From an uncultured Muribaculaceae bacterium (lineage in GTDB: Bacteria > Bacteroidota > Bacteroidia > Bacteroidales > Muribaculaceae), in assembly GCA_904502025.1 (NCBI GenBank), contig CAJGDJ010000002.1, forward strand, positions 21,697 through 85,696: a stretch of DNA of 64,000 nt, read 5' to 3'. The notes beneath the pieces were generated by a model that was not told where the DNA came from, searched no databases, and saw nothing but the letters and a program-made list of their open reading frames with translations. This document shows, one piece after another, positions 18,246 to 27,940 of this stretch. A program made the position numbers and the translations under genes. Each line of letters begins with the position of its first letter. The first letter of the stretch is position 1.

Positions 18246-20084
18246 TCACTTTGATGTGTAATTCCCTGATACTTTAACCTTGATGTCTTTAAGGATAATA
18301 TGTTCATCGGGTCTTAAAGTTTGTCCGGTGGCTTTCACATAAGCCATAAAGCGAATACCATCAAGATGTTCAATATTTCCTGTGATACTTATGTGTAATG
18401 GAGCATCGGTAACACCGCTTTCTAAATGGATATGTTGATCCTTAATATCAATATCATCAAAATGTTCATGAGCATCTCCAATCGTTACTCCTTTAATATC
18501 ATTCCCGTCTTTGTCAATTGGGCAACAAGAGAGTACAATATCAACCGGTAGGTCGTTGGTTATTAATGCATCGATTTGAAGAAGACCAATTGAAAGTTTA
18601 TCCAATTCTTCAGTCCACCAACCTCTTTGAGTATTTGAATACACAATTTTCGAGCCCTCTTTAAGTTGGAGCGGTGCAAAAAGAGTGTAACAACCTGTCA
18701 TTTTACGATTTTCTCTAAAATTTTTTCTAAAATTTTCTCCAAGAGGGAATCCTTTAACTTTTGTTACAGGAATATGAGGTTTATTAAGAGATATTCCGAT
18801 TTTATCAGGCAGTCCGTTTCCTGAGAGTACTTCTGCGAGAGAGGTAAACGGAATATATTGTGCGTTTACAAATTTTCCCCAATAATTTCCTTGCCCTGGA
18901 TCAATTGGAGATAAACAGAATTGGCAACCTTGACAACCGGGACAAGCCAATTTAATAGTATCAACCGAGCAAACTTTATCGGGCTGCCCTTCTCGTTTGG
19001 CGGTCAACGTCAATCCGGTTTGTGCATAAAGCCCAAAATTAGCTCCCAATGGATTGCTAAAACATAAATATATTTGAGGATTCACAAGTGAAATATCCGT
19101 TTCATCTTGACTTAAAATTGTTGGAATTCCGGTAATGGGAACATCAGCAATATCAAATCCATCTATTGAATATTGTATTTCACCGGCAAAGCTTTCAATA
19201 TCAATATCTTCCATTGCAAATTGGACCTTAAAATTAGCAACCTCTTTTTGTATAAGAGATTGAACATCTATCACATCTGCCTCATTAACGGCAACTTGCC
19301 CGGCACGAATACCAAGTGAATCAGTTAATGAAAACGAATGATTTTCAAAAATTGCTCCGGCTTGGGCCATGTCAACTTCAGTAACCGACATCTTAAATTG
19401 AGCTGTCATTCCATCAATCTTTTGACTACCGATTATAACCTCTCCATTTTCTGAATTATAATCACCTACATCAGGTATTCCATTAAGAGATGTTCGTCCC
19501 ACAAGACCCTTTGGTAATTGAATTATAAGATCTTCCATAGTCCATGATTTGATGGAATTATCTAATCCCTCAACAGTCAAATCAATAGTAATCTCAAAAT
19601 TGGCATAAATCGTATCTACCGAAACAATGAAATCACTCACACCAGCTGCTTGATAAGAAAAGCCACTCATTTGCTTGCCTATATCAAAACGCAAAGGGAA
19701 AGATGGAGTATTTGGAATTTGGGGGATGTCGGGGTAATCCTTAAATGATTTACCTCCCACTAATTTTATCTGCGAATAAATTGGGTCGAATTTAGGTGCT
19801 TTAGCCACCACATCAGGCATGATAATTTCGTCAGATTCGTATTGCCCCGAATCAATTAACACATATTCTCCATTAATCACTCGAATATGTCCGGTATCTT
19901 CAATGCCGATAAACTGTTGCATCTCAATTTCGTCAATATTAATTGGCAAAACAAGATCCTTCACTTGAAATTCGGCAGTCCCGTCAATGTTTGACAAGTC
20001 ATAATTTTCGTCAACACAACCGGCTACGACAATACCTCCTGCCACCATCGCGATAGCAAAACGTAATAATTTTTTGATTCTCAT
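18246..20084 (-). CDS. Large lipoprotein of unknown function with a cysteine cluster
   Basis: 612 residues. N-terminus MRIKKLLRFAIAMVAGGIVVAGC gives a lipobox with C23, followed by VDENYDLSNID, an opening I have seen in uncharacterised Bacteroidota exported proteins. The body looks like repeated beta-sandwich or transthyretin-like stretches (DIQSxIDA-type strands). Near residues 380-390 it has the motif CPGCQGCQFC, four cysteines within ten residues, which could bind a metal or form disulfides. It is followed 24 bp later by the DUF5723 barrel, so the pair may form an envelope complex. No enzymatic motif is seen. Confidence 0.7.
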   Translation of the reverse strand: MRIKKLLRFAIAMVAGGIVVAGCVDENYDLSNIDGTAEFQVKDLVLPINIDEIEMQQFIGIEDTGHIRVINGEYVLIDSGQYESDEIIMPDVVAKAPKFDPIYSQIKLVGGKSFKDYPDIPQIPNTPSFPLRFDIGKQMSGFSYQAAGVSDFIVSVDTIYANFEITIDLTVEGLDNSIKSWTMEDLIIQLPKGLVGRTSLNGIPDVGDYNSENGEVIIGSQKIDGMTAQFKMSVTEVDMAQAGAIFENHSFSLTDSLGIRAGQVAVNEADVIDVQSLIQKEVANFKVQFAMEDIDIESFAGEIQYSIDGFDIADVPITGIPTILSQDETDISLVNPQIYLCFSNPLGANFGLYAQTGLTLTAKREGQPDKVCSVDTIKLACPGCQGCQFCLSPIDPGQGNYWGKFVNAQYIPFTSLAEVLSGNGLPDKIGISLNKPHIPVTKVKGFPLGENFRKNFRENRKMTGCYTLFAPLQLKEGSKIVYSNTQRGWWTEELDKLSIGLLQIDALITNDLPVDIVLSCCPIDKDGNDIKGVTIGDAHEHFDDIDIKDQHIHLESGVTDAPLHISITGNIEHLDGIRFMAYVKATGQTLRPDEHIILKDIKVKVSGNYTSK

Positions 20085-20130
20085 TTATTTTGTAATTAGG
20101 TTAGTATTCTTGGTTTATTAGTATTTTATG

Positions 20131-20138
20131 CAAATATA
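20131..20138 (-). promoter_or_regulatory. Promoter -7 box for the lipoprotein/DUF5723 pair
   Basis: Minus-strand TATATTTG matches TAnnTTTG, 46 bp before the ATG at 20084. The -33 element is not clear. Confidence 0.5.
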
Positions 20139-20243
20139 ATAAACTATTTTAATTTTCTTAGCAAAAATATATCAATTTGACAACTTTGTCTTTGGTTATG
20201 TCAATTTAATGAGAAAAATCCAACGTTTTTGTGTGATTTTTAG

Positions 20244-20251
20244 TAACTTTG
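20244..20251 (+). promoter_or_regulatory. Promoter -7 box for argS
   Basis: TAACTTTG matches TAnnTTTG, 28 bp before the argS ATG at 20280. It is divergent from the box at 20131. Confidence 0.55.
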
Positions 20252-20279
20252 CAAAAGTAATAACTAAATTAGGAAAATT

Positions 20280-22070
20280 ATGTCGATTGATAACATCATA
20301 TCACAAGCCGTTGCTAAAGCCGTAAAAGAGCTTTACGACGTTGACGTTGAGGCGTCATCTATCGTGCCTCAAACAACTAAAAAAGAGTTTGAAGGAAACC
20401 TAACTATCGTTGTATTCCCCTGGGTAAAAGTTGCCCGCAAATCGCCCGAAGCTGTAGGAACTGAAATAGGGGAGTGGTTGGTTAAAAACGAACCTGCCGT
20501 TAATCGTTTCAACGTGATTAAAGGTTTCCTTAACATTGTAATCGAACCAACATTCTGGAACTCGGTTATCGCTGGCATTGTAGCTACTGAAAATTATGGT
20601 ATCACACCTGTAACCGACGACAGCCAATTGGTGATGGTGGAATATTCTTCACCCAATACTAACAAGCCTCTACACCTCGGACATGTGCGTAACAACCTTC
20701 TCGGCTTCAGTCTCTCTGAGATTCTCAAGGCTTGTGGTAACAAAGTGGTAAAAACAAATATCGTCAATGACCGTGGTATTCACATCTGCAAATCTATGCT
20801 TGCTTGGCAAAAGTGGGGCGAAGGTCTCACTCCTGAAAAAGCTGGCAAGAAAGGCGACCACCTTATTGGCGACTTCTACGTATTATTCGATAAGCACTAC
20901 AAAGCCGAAGTGAAAGATTTAATGGAATCACAAAATATATCACAAGAAGAAGCCGAAAAAGCATCGCCATTGATGCAAGAAGCTCGCGAAATGCTTCGTC
21001 GTTGGGAACAAAAAGACCCTGAAATTCGTTCTCTTTGGGAAATGATGAACTCATGGGTATATGCCGGTTTTGATGAAACCTACAAACGAATGGGCGTTGA
21101 CTTCAACAAAATATATTACGAAAGCGACACTTATCTTGAGGGCAAAGAAAAAGTACTCGAAGGTCTTGATAAAGGAATTATGTATCGCAAAGAAGACAAC
21201 TCAGTTTGGGCCGATTTGACCAACGATGGTCTCGACCACAAACTACTTTTACGTAGCGACGGCACTTCGGTATATATGACACAAGATATCGGCACTGCAA
21301 AACTTCGTTATCAAGATTACCCCATCGACAAAATGATTTATGTAGTTGGTAACGAGCAAAACTACCACTTCCAAGTGTTGTCTTTACTTCTCGACAAACT
21401 CGGATTTAAGTGGGGTAAAGACCTCGTTCACTTCTCTTACGGAATGGTGGAGCTACCCGAAGGAAAAATGAAAAGTCGCGAAGGTACAGTTGTTGATGCC
21501 GACGACCTTATGGACGAAATGGTTAACACCGCTCGCGAAGTTTCACGTGAACTTGGTAAACTTGACGACTGCACAGCCGAAGAAGCTGATGCAATCACCG
21601 AAATGGTGGGTCTTGGTGCGTTGAAATACTTCCTTTTGAAAGTTGACCCTCGCAAAAACATGACATTCAATCCCAAAGAATCAATCGACTTCAACGGGAA
21701 TACAGGTCCTTTCATTCAATACACTCACGCACGTATCCGTTCGGTAATGCGTAAAGCTGCCGATGCTGGTTTCGTGATTGGCGACTACTCAGCTGTGGAA
21801 CCTAACGAAAAGGAAATTGCTCTTATTCAACGTCTTGCCGATTTCCCCGCCGTGGTCAATGAAGCCGGTCGCAACTATAGTCCTGCTGTTATTGCAAATT
21901 ATGTGTATGAACTAGTGAAAGAATACAACCAATTCTATCACGACTACTCTATTTTGCGTGAAGAAAACGAAAATGTCCGCTCATTGCGACTCACTCTCTC
22001 AGATTGCACTTCGCAAGTAATTAAGACAGGTATGAGCCTACTTGGAATAAGCGTACCTGAACGCATGTAA
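20280..22070 (+). CDS. argS: Arginyl-tRNA synthetase
   Basis: Class I synthetase charging tRNA-Arg. 596 residues, normal length. The ATP-binding HIGH motif appears as HLGHVRNN near residue 132. The C-terminal KMSKS-like loop reads GKMKSREGTVV near residue 394, the form usual for bacterial ArgS. The N-terminal Arg_tRNA_synt_N domain (FEGNLTIVVFPWVK) and the C-terminal DALR anticodon-binding domain (FIQYTHARIRSVMRKA to the end in LLGISVPERM) are complete. Single gene with its own promoter, followed 35 bp later by a Bax-inhibitor-1 gene. Confidence 0.97.
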   Translation: MSIDNIISQAVAKAVKELYDVDVEASSIVPQTTKKEFEGNLTIVVFPWVKVARKSPEAVGTEIGEWLVKNEPAVNRFNVIKGFLNIVIEPTFWNSVIAGIVATENYGITPVTDDSQLVMVEYSSPNTNKPLHLGHVRNNLLGFSLSEILKACGNKVVKTNIVNDRGIHICKSMLAWQKWGEGLTPEKAGKKGDHLIGDFYVLFDKHYKAEVKDLMESQNISQEEAEKASPLMQEAREMLRRWEQKDPEIRSLWEMMNSWVYAGFDETYKRMGVDFNKIYYESDTYLEGKEKVLEGLDKGIMYRKEDNSVWADLTNDGLDHKLLLRSDGTSVYMTQDIGTAKLRYQDYPIDKMIYVVGNEQNYHFQVLSLLLDKLGFKWGKDLVHFSYGMVELPEGKMKSREGTVVDADDLMDEMVNTAREVSRELGKLDDCTAEEADAITEMVGLGALKYFLLKVDPRKNMTFNPKESIDFNGNTGPFIQYTHARIRSVMRKAADAGFVIGDYSAVEPNEKEIALIQRLADFPAVVNEAGRNYSPAVIANYVYELVKEYNQFYHDYSILREENENVRSLRLTLSDCTSQVIKTGMSLLGISVPERM

Positions 22071-22105
22071 TGAACCTTTAATGTTTATCTAAATATTCAA
22101 AAACT

Positions 22106-22819
22106 ATGGAACAAAACTATTTTCAACCCGAACACCAATATTATCGTTCGGAACAATCAATAGCTCAAGTAATGAGCCAAGTGATGAAACAAGTTTATGT
22201 GAAAATGTTTCTTGCATTGCTTGTTACAGGATTTGTATCAATGTGGGCTGCAGGAAGTGAAGTTTTCCTTAATGCACTATTTGCCAACTCGTGGGGCATT
22301 TGGGTGTTGATGGGAGCCGAAGTATTATTGGTTATTGCCATCTCGGGAGCTATAAATAAGCTAAGTTCTGCCATGGCAACAGCCCTTTTCTTCCTCTTTG
22401 CCATTGTAAATGGATTGAGCCTTGCTCCTATATTTCTATTATATACTCAAGGCTCTATTGCAAGCACATTTTTTATCACTGCCACCACCTTTGGTGCAAT
22501 GAGCATATATGGATATTTTACCTCCACCGACCTGTCTAAATTTGGGTCTATATTAGTAATGGCACTCATTGGATTAATTATATGTGTAGTGGTAAATATT
22601 TTTGTTGCAAGCTCTACACTTGATTGGATTATTTCAGGAGCCGGAGTTTTGATTTTTATCGGTCTCACCGCTTGGGACACACAGAAAATCAAACAAATGG
22701 CACTTTCAATGCCCGATGCAACCAATGGACGACTTGCTACAATAGGAGCATTAAGCCTATATCTCGACTTTATCAACCTATTTATCTATCTGTTGAGATT
22801 CCTTGGCGACCGCCGATAA
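22106..22819 (+). CDS. Bax inhibitor-1/YccA family membrane protein
   Basis: 237 residues with seven hydrophobic segments after a cytoplasmic N-terminus. The family signature near the C-terminus, GLTAWDTQKIKQM, contains the conserved Asp of the pH-sensitive calcium-leak channel family (UPF0005). YLDFINLFIYLLRFLGDRR closes the protein as in YccA/YbhL relatives. Located in the inner membrane. Role in the cell is not known in Bacteroidota. It is followed by a clear intrinsic terminator. Confidence 0.9.
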   Translation: MEQNYFQPEHQYYRSEQSIAQVMSQVMKQVYVKMFLALLVTGFVSMWAAGSEVFLNALFANSWGIWVLMGAEVLLVIAISGAINKLSSAMATALFFLFAIVNGLSLAPIFLLYTQGSIASTFFITATTFGAMSIYGYFTSTDLSKFGSILVMALIGLIICVVVNIFVASSTLDWIISGAGVLIFIGLTAWDTQKIKQMALSMPDATNGRLATIGALSLYLDFINLFIYLLRFLGDRR

Positions 22820-22838
22820 TTAATGAATAAAAATTACA

Positions 22839-22868
22839 ACCCGGCTTGATTCTCTTGCCGGGTTTTTA
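22839..22868 (+). terminator. Intrinsic terminator after the Bax-inhibitor-1 gene
   Basis: Stem ACCCGGC (22839-22845) with GCCGGGT (22857-22863) and a T tract. The next ATG (22869) comes directly after the T tract, so the MATE gene needs read-through or an internal promoter. Confidence 0.8.
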
Positions 22869-24212
22869 ATGAATATGAGTCAAACGTGGAATAAATACAA
22901 ACAAAATTACGAGGCTATAATAAAACTTGGCATACCTATATTGATAGGACAGTTAGGCACTATTGTTGTGGGGTTTGCCGACACTATTATGGTGGGGCGT
23001 TATTCTACCGAGGCTCTTGCTTCAGCATCGTTCGTAAATAATCTATTCTACACTGCAAATTTTGCGTGCATGGGGTTTACATACGGCTTAACCCCTTTAA
23101 TTGGAAAGAAATTCTCACAAGGCAAAAAAAACGACATAGGAGAAACACTACGTAATGGAGTTGTGCTCAACTTCATTTTCTCATTACTAATAACAGGCGT
23201 AATGCTTCTTTTCTATTTCAACATCGATCGAATGGGACAACCCAAAGAATTACTACCACTCATTCGACCATATCTTTTACTATTTCTAATCGGAGTTATT
23301 CCCACATCTATTTTCAATACATTTGCCCAATGGTCCTATGCTATTGGCAACTCCCGAATGCCAATGTGGATTATTCTCATATCAAATGTTGCAAACATTA
23401 TTGGTAACTGGCTACTGATATATGGAAATCTTGGATTTCCCGAAATGGGACTCAATGGAGCCGGATTAAGCACTCTTATTGCTCGCATAATTTGCCCAAT
23501 AGCCATTATTACAATATTCTTTGGCTTAAAAAAACATTGTGAATATCGACAAGGCTTTATTAACAGCTCTATCAGCTATGACAAACTAAAACAAATCACA
23601 CTCACATCACTCCCCATTGCATTGCAACTATCTCTTGAATCGGGCTCATTTACATTTGCCGCCGTAGTGGCAGGGTGGTTGGGAGCTATCGAACTTGCGT
23701 CATATCAAATCATAGTGATAGTAGGAACACTCGGCTTTTGCATCTACTATAGTATGGGGGCAAGCGTATCGGTCTTAGTTTCCAATGAAGCCGGACGTAA
23801 CAACAACAAAGGCATGCGACAAGTGGCATTTGCAGGCTACCACATCATGCTGACACTTGCCTTAATATCCTCTTCGATATTTATAACCTTTGGCTATGAT
23901 TTAATAAGCATATTCACCGACGACAATCAAGTTATAGTAACCACAACATCGCTAATTCTACCACTGGTATTGTATCAAATTGGTGATGCCACACAAATAA
24001 ACTTTTCAAACTCACTTCGTGGCACCTCAAACGTGATGCCAATGCTATGGATTGCTCTTGTTTGTTACGTTATAGTTGGAGTACCGGCAACCTATCTGCT
24101 CGCCATCACAGCATCATTAGGCATCTTCGGCATCATACTCAGCTTCTCAATCCCCTTATTCCTCGCAGGATTCCTCTTCCTTTACTTCTTCATGAAAACA
24201 ACAAAAAAGTAA
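22869..24212 (+). CDS. MATE family efflux transporter
   Basis: 447 residues with twelve predicted membrane segments. The N-terminal IPILIGQLGTIVVGFADTIMVGRYSTEALASASFVNNLF is the MatE repeat, and the second MatE repeat begins at LTSLPIALQLSLESGSFTF near residue 240. Such transporters export cationic drugs or metabolites using a Na+ or H+ gradient. An alternative ATG lies two codons downstream at 22875. The gene starts immediately behind a terminator and ends before a bidirectional hairpin. Substrate unknown. Confidence 0.93.
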   Translation: MNMSQTWNKYKQNYEAIIKLGIPILIGQLGTIVVGFADTIMVGRYSTEALASASFVNNLFYTANFACMGFTYGLTPLIGKKFSQGKKNDIGETLRNGVVLNFIFSLLITGVMLLFYFNIDRMGQPKELLPLIRPYLLLFLIGVIPTSIFNTFAQWSYAIGNSRMPMWIILISNVANIIGNWLLIYGNLGFPEMGLNGAGLSTLIARIICPIAIITIFFGLKKHCEYRQGFINSSISYDKLKQITLTSLPIALQLSLESGSFTFAAVVAGWLGAIELASYQIIVIVGTLGFCIYYSMGASVSVLVSNEAGRNNNKGMRQVAFAGYHIMLTLALISSSIFITFGYDLISIFTDDNQVIVTTTSLILPLVLYQIGDATQINFSNSLRGTSNVMPMLWIALVCYVIVGVPATYLLAITASLGIFGIILSFSIPLFLAGFLFLYFFMKTTKK

Positions 24213-24242
24213 CTTTGTTATTATAAAGAGATAAGTTGAATG

Positions 24243-24283
24243 AAAAAATCTCAATCGCTGATGTTGTGCGATTGAGATTTTTT
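24243..24283. terminator. Bidirectional terminator hairpin
   Basis: Arms AAAAAATCTCAATCGC (24243-24258) and GCGATTGAGATTTTTT (24268-24283) with A and T tracts on either side, between convergent MATE and carboxynorspermidine dehydrogenase genes. Confidence 0.88.
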
Positions 24284-24326
24284 GTTTTATTTCACTCTAC
24301 AATTGTTTGCAGATGTTGTTGAGGGA

Positions 24327-25535
24327 TTAGCCAATTTTGTCAACTTCGAGGTCGCCACCGAGTACTTCGTGCCAAGGAAGCCCTTGCTTGTTGAGTTGCT
24401 CCATGAATGGGTCGGGATCAAATTCTTCAACATTGTGTACGCCCGGTTTGTTCCACTTGCCGGTAAGGAACATCATTGCACCAATCATAGCTGGTACTCC
24501 TGTTGTGTAACTAACAGCTTGCATTCCTGTTTCTTTATAAGCCGCTTCGTGGCTGCAGTTGTTGTAGATGTAGTAGTTAAGGGCATTTCCTTCTTTGTCT
24601 TTACCAGCGATGCGGCAACCAATTGAAGTTTCGCCTTTGTAGTTTTCGCCAAGGTCTTGAGGGTTAGGCAACACAGCTTTGAGGAATTGCAAAGGCACGA
24701 TTTTCACGCCGTTGTATTCAACCTCATCGATGCGAGCCATACCTATGTTTTGAATCACACGCAAGTGAGTGAGATATTCTTGACCAAATGTCATCCAGAA
24801 ACGAGCACGCTTGATAGTTGGGAAGTTGATAACGAGCGATTCCAACTCTTCGTGATAAAGAAGATATGAATCACGCGCACCGATATTGGGATATGTCAAT
24901 GGAGCGTGAATTTCGAGCGGACCAGTTGTTACCCATTTGCCATCTTGATAGAAACGACCATTTTGGGTAATTTCGCGAATATTGATTTCGGGGTTAAAGT
25001 TGGTAGCGAATGCCTTACCATGGTCGCCAGCGTTGCAGTCAACGATGTCGAGGTATTCCATTTCAGAGAAGTGGTGTTTAGCAGCATAAGCAGTAAATAC
25101 TCCCGATACCCCTGGGTCGAAACCGCAACCAAGAATTGCAGTCAAACCAGCCTTTTCAAATCTTTCACGATAGGCCCATTGCCAAGAGTATTCAAAGTGA
25201 GCTTCATCTTTGGGCTCATAATTGGCAGTATCAAGATAGTTCACACCACATTCAAGACACGCGTCCATGATTGTGAGGTCTTGATAAGGAAGCGCCACAT
25301 TGATAACCAAGTCGGGGTTATGACGACGGAAAAGCTCCACAAGTTGAGGCACGCTGTCGGCATCAACCGAGTCGGTCACAATGTTTGATGCACCAATAGC
25401 TTGAGCAATCGCATCACATTTGCTTTTTGTGCGCGAAGCAAGCACTATTTCATTAAACACTTGGGGGTTTTGAGCGCATTTATGAGCAACAACGGTACCC
25501 ACACCACCGGCTCCGATAATAATAACTTTAGCCAT
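24327..25535 (-). CDS. Carboxynorspermidine/carboxyspermidine dehydrogenase (saccharopine dehydrogenase family)
   Basis: 402 residues. N-terminal NAD(P) motif VIIIGAGGVGTVVAHKCAQ, then EIVLASRTKSKCDAIAQ. The middle part (CLECGVNYLDTANYEPKDEAHFEY, AILGCGFDPGVSGVFTAYA) and the C-terminal VSYTTGVPAMIGAMMFLTGKW match the saccharopine-dehydrogenase-like enzymes that condense a diamine with aspartate semialdehyde in the alternative spermidine route known in Vibrio and Bacteroides. The decarboxylase partner (nspC) is not in the window. True lysine-pathway saccharopine dehydrogenase is less likely in this phylum. Confidence 0.82.
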   Translation of the reverse strand: MAKVIIIGAGGVGTVVAHKCAQNPQVFNEIVLASRTKSKCDAIAQAIGASNIVTDSVDADSVPQLVELFRRHNPDLVINVALPYQDLTIMDACLECGVNYLDTANYEPKDEAHFEYSWQWAYRERFEKAGLTAILGCGFDPGVSGVFTAYAAKHHFSEMEYLDIVDCNAGDHGKAFATNFNPEINIREITQNGRFYQDGKWVTTGPLEIHAPLTYPNIGARDSYLLYHEELESLVINFPTIKRARFWMTFGQEYLTHLRVIQNIGMARIDEVEYNGVKIVPLQFLKAVLPNPQDLGENYKGETSIGCRIAGKDKEGNALNYYIYNNCSHEAAYKETGMQAVSYTTGVPAMIGAMMFLTGKWNKPGVHNVEEFDPDPFMEQLNKQGLPWHEVLGGDLEVDKIG

Positions 25536-25807
25536 TCTTTATGTTCTGAATTTATAGAGTTATAATTGGTTTGATTATAAATTTTCAACGAAGATACATC
25601 TTTTTATTGAATAATTTATTTCTCAACCCAAATATTTCACAAAACTTTCTTTGAGACATGGCTTACAAACTATATTTCAACCGAGTTTCCCATAGTTTAA
25701 CTACATATATCGTCGTAATTTGGTAGTTAAATTTATTTAATTTATCGGCAAAATACCCCTTTTTGTGGGGCAATTATCCGTTAATATCGATACTACGCCT
25801 ATTTTAT
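25536..25807. other. Divergent intergenic region without a gene
   Basis: Separates the polyamine dehydrogenase (minus) and the sensor kinase (plus). A weak -7-like TATCTTCG lies on the minus strand at 25590-25597. I see nothing else definite. Confidence 0.4.
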
Positions 25808-25838
25808 TTTGGCTATAATTTTTTGGTGAGTAATTTTG
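25808..25838 (+). promoter_or_regulatory. Bacteroidota promoter for the LytS/LytTR pair
   Basis: TTTG (25808-25811), exactly 19 bases, then TAATTTTG (25831-25838): a full match to the phylum consensus. Transcription should start near 25845, about 25 nt before the ATG at 25870. Confidence 0.8.
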
Positions 25839-25869
25839 TATAGGTGAAATTATGGCTTATTGACTATCG

Positions 25870-27042
25870 ATGAATATTATTGATAAATTCTCATCATTGG
25901 TAAAGAAAAATCAGCATTTATTGGTGAATTTATTCATTCACCTATCGGCTATTTTTTTATTTATCTCACCCGAAATCATCACAAACATTGATGACAGTCG
26001 ACCCATTCCCAATGGAGTTATAATAAAGACAATATTATACATTACAATCTTTTATATCAACTATCTTTTTATTAATCGATTCCTTGACCGAAAAAATGGC
26101 AAATGGCATTTCTTTGGCATGAACGCATTGTTGTTGATTGTTGTTTCGGTAATTATTTTACTCACCTCTCACGGCTATACCGATAAAGGCTTTCACCCCA
26201 TCAACAAGCCTCCACATCCACATATTGAGCAACCGCACCGAGCTGATAATCGCCCTACCCCTCCTATGTGGGACGACGGCAAGCCTATACCACCCCCTCG
26301 CCATGAACATAATAATATTTTTCTTCATGCTGCCGGGCGTTTGTCGCGCGATTTATTAATTGCAATCCTCACTATTGCCCTTGCTTTTGCGGTGAGAGTT
26401 GCCGTTCGTTGGCTTGAATTACAACAAAAACAAGCATCGCTCATAGCCTCTCAACGCGAAACCGAACTTGAGAATCTCAAAAGCCAAATTAATCCTCATT
26501 TCCTATTCAATACCCTAAATACTATTTATGCCCTCATCGACATAAAACCGTCGCAGGCTAAAGAAGCAGTGCACGAATTGGGTGGCATGATGCGATATGC
26601 CATTTATGAGACAAACACAATGGTTACTCTCCAACAAGAACTCGATTTCTTGAACAATTATATAGCATTGATGAAAATGCGAATGAATCCCAATCGTCCC
26701 ATTGAGGATTCATTGAGTTGTAATGGACATTGCAACTATGAGATTGCGCCACTATTGTTTATTCCCATTATTGAAAATGCCTTCAAATATGGCAATACCG
26801 GCGATCCTACAAAGGGAATAAAGATTGAGCTATTGGTCAATGATTGTCAAGTGAAATGTTATACGTTCAACCACTTCGACAACGAGAAACGCAAATCTCA
26901 TAAAGATTCGGGCATCGGCTTAAGTAATTTGCAACGACGCCTCAACCTCATCTATGGCAACGATGCTTCACTCAAAACAATCGAACACAATAACACTTTC
27001 CAAGTAGAATTAACTATCAACCTAAAAAACTATAAATCATAG
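25870..27042 (+). CDS. LytS/YehU-type sensor histidine kinase with a His/Pro-rich loop
   Basis: 390 residues. Four hydrophobic segments lie in the first 180 residues. Between the third and fourth is a loop (about 107-153) packed with His and Pro (for example KPPHPHIEQPHR and PIPPPRHEHNN) that would face the periplasm and could bind metal; this is inference. The kinase core begins with KSQINPHFLFNTLN near residue 203, where the His in NPHFLFN is the phosphorylation site of the His_kinase (LytS) family. The ATPase has IIENAFKYG (N box) and DSGIGLSNLQRRL (G box). Five bases separate it from its response regulator. Confidence 0.92.
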   Translation: MNIIDKFSSLVKKNQHLLVNLFIHLSAIFLFISPEIITNIDDSRPIPNGVIIKTILYITIFYINYLFINRFLDRKNGKWHFFGMNALLLIVVSVIILLTSHGYTDKGFHPINKPPHPHIEQPHRADNRPTPPMWDDGKPIPPPRHEHNNIFLHAAGRLSRDLLIAILTIALAFAVRVAVRWLELQQKQASLIASQRETELENLKSQINPHFLFNTLNTIYALIDIKPSQAKEAVHELGGMMRYAIYETNTMVTLQQELDFLNNYIALMKMRMNPNRPIEDSLSCNGHCNYEIAPLLFIPIIENAFKYGNTGDPTKGIKIELLVNDCQVKCYTFNHFDNEKRKSHKDSGIGLSNLQRRLNLIYGNDASLKTIEHNNTFQVELTINLKNYKS

Positions 27043-27047
27043 CACCT

Positions 27048-27788
27048 ATGACAATTCTAAAATGCTGCGTTATCGATGATGAGCCGTTGGCAAGCCAATT
27101 AATCAGCTCCTACATAGAGAAAACTCCTTTCATGCAACTTGTGGGGGCATATTCGTCGGCTCAAGAGTCGATTAAAACAATTCTTGAGGATCAAATAGAT
27201 GTGGTGTTTCTTGACATTGAAATGCCTCAACTCAATGGATTGGAATTTGCAAAGATTATACCCCCATCTACACGCATCATTTTCACAACCGCTTACGACC
27301 GCTATGCAATTCAAGGCTTTAAGGTTGACGCTCTCGACTATTTACTCAAACCAATTAGTTATGATGAGTTTCTTAATGCCACCAACAAAGCTCAACGTTG
27401 GGTTGACATTCATCGAAACAGCTTGAATAATGGAAACCCTCACGAATACATAATTGTAAAAAGCGAATACCGACTTGTTCAGATTCCCACTGCCGACATT
27501 CTCTTTATTGAAGGCTTGAAAGATTATGTAAAAATCTACACAAGCGACGAACAAAAAAGCATCATGACGCTGATGAACATGAAAACCCTTGAACAGGCAC
27601 TACCTTCAACATTCCTAAGAGTGCATCGCTCTTTTATCGTGAACACAAGCAAAATTAAAATCATCGAACGTAATCGAATTATTTTTGGAAACAAATACAT
27701 ACCCATCAGCGACACATATAAGCAAACGTTCAGTGACTATGTTGCCTCTCGACTACTCTCACAAAACCGCGAAGAAGTAACTCTGTAA
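27048..27788 (+). CDS. LytTR family response regulator
   Basis: 246 residues. Receiver domain with acidic pocket CVIDDEP, phospho-acceptor Asp in VVFLDIEMPQLNG (near residue 56), and conserved KPI switch lysine (LLKPISYDEF). The C-terminal LytTR DNA-binding domain spans about 140-240 (IVKSEYRLVQIPTADILFIE, FLRVHRSFIVN). It is paired with the upstream kinase in an operon. LytTR regulators bind direct repeats near the -33 region of target genes; the two secreted-protein genes directly downstream are natural candidates, but this is inference. Confidence 0.93.
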   Translation: MTILKCCVIDDEPLASQLISSYIEKTPFMQLVGAYSSAQESIKTILEDQIDVVFLDIEMPQLNGLEFAKIIPPSTRIIFTTAYDRYAIQGFKVDALDYLLKPISYDEFLNATNKAQRWVDIHRNSLNNGNPHEYIIVKSEYRLVQIPTADILFIEGLKDYVKIYTSDEQKSIMTLMNMKTLEQALPSTFLRVHRSFIVNTSKIKIIERNRIIFGNKYIPISDTYKQTFSDYVASRLLSQNREEVTL

Positions 27789-27813
27789 TTTGTTCGCATT
27801 TTTGGTTTATTTT

Positions 27814-27844
27814 TTTGACAATTAAAAAAAAACTCCTACCTTTA
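27814..27844 (+). promoter_or_regulatory. Promoter for the secreted-protein pair at 27941-32820
   Basis: TTTG (27814-27817), 19 bases, then TACCTTTA (27837-27844), one mismatch from TAnnTTTG. It leaves an untranslated leader of about 90 nt before the ATG at 27941. Confidence 0.6.
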
Positions 27845-27940
27845 CCATGATTTAGAGGGGCTATGCCTTTCTGAATCTTAAAATGTTTATAACCAAATTA
27901 TTTATTAACTAATTTTATACACTAACAAAAATTACCAATT

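Noticed and set aside
21540..21552. GTTTCACGTGAAC in argS as a second parS site
   Set aside because: Only the inner 12 bases match; both outer ends differ from the ParB consensus, and it lies in conserved coding sequence.
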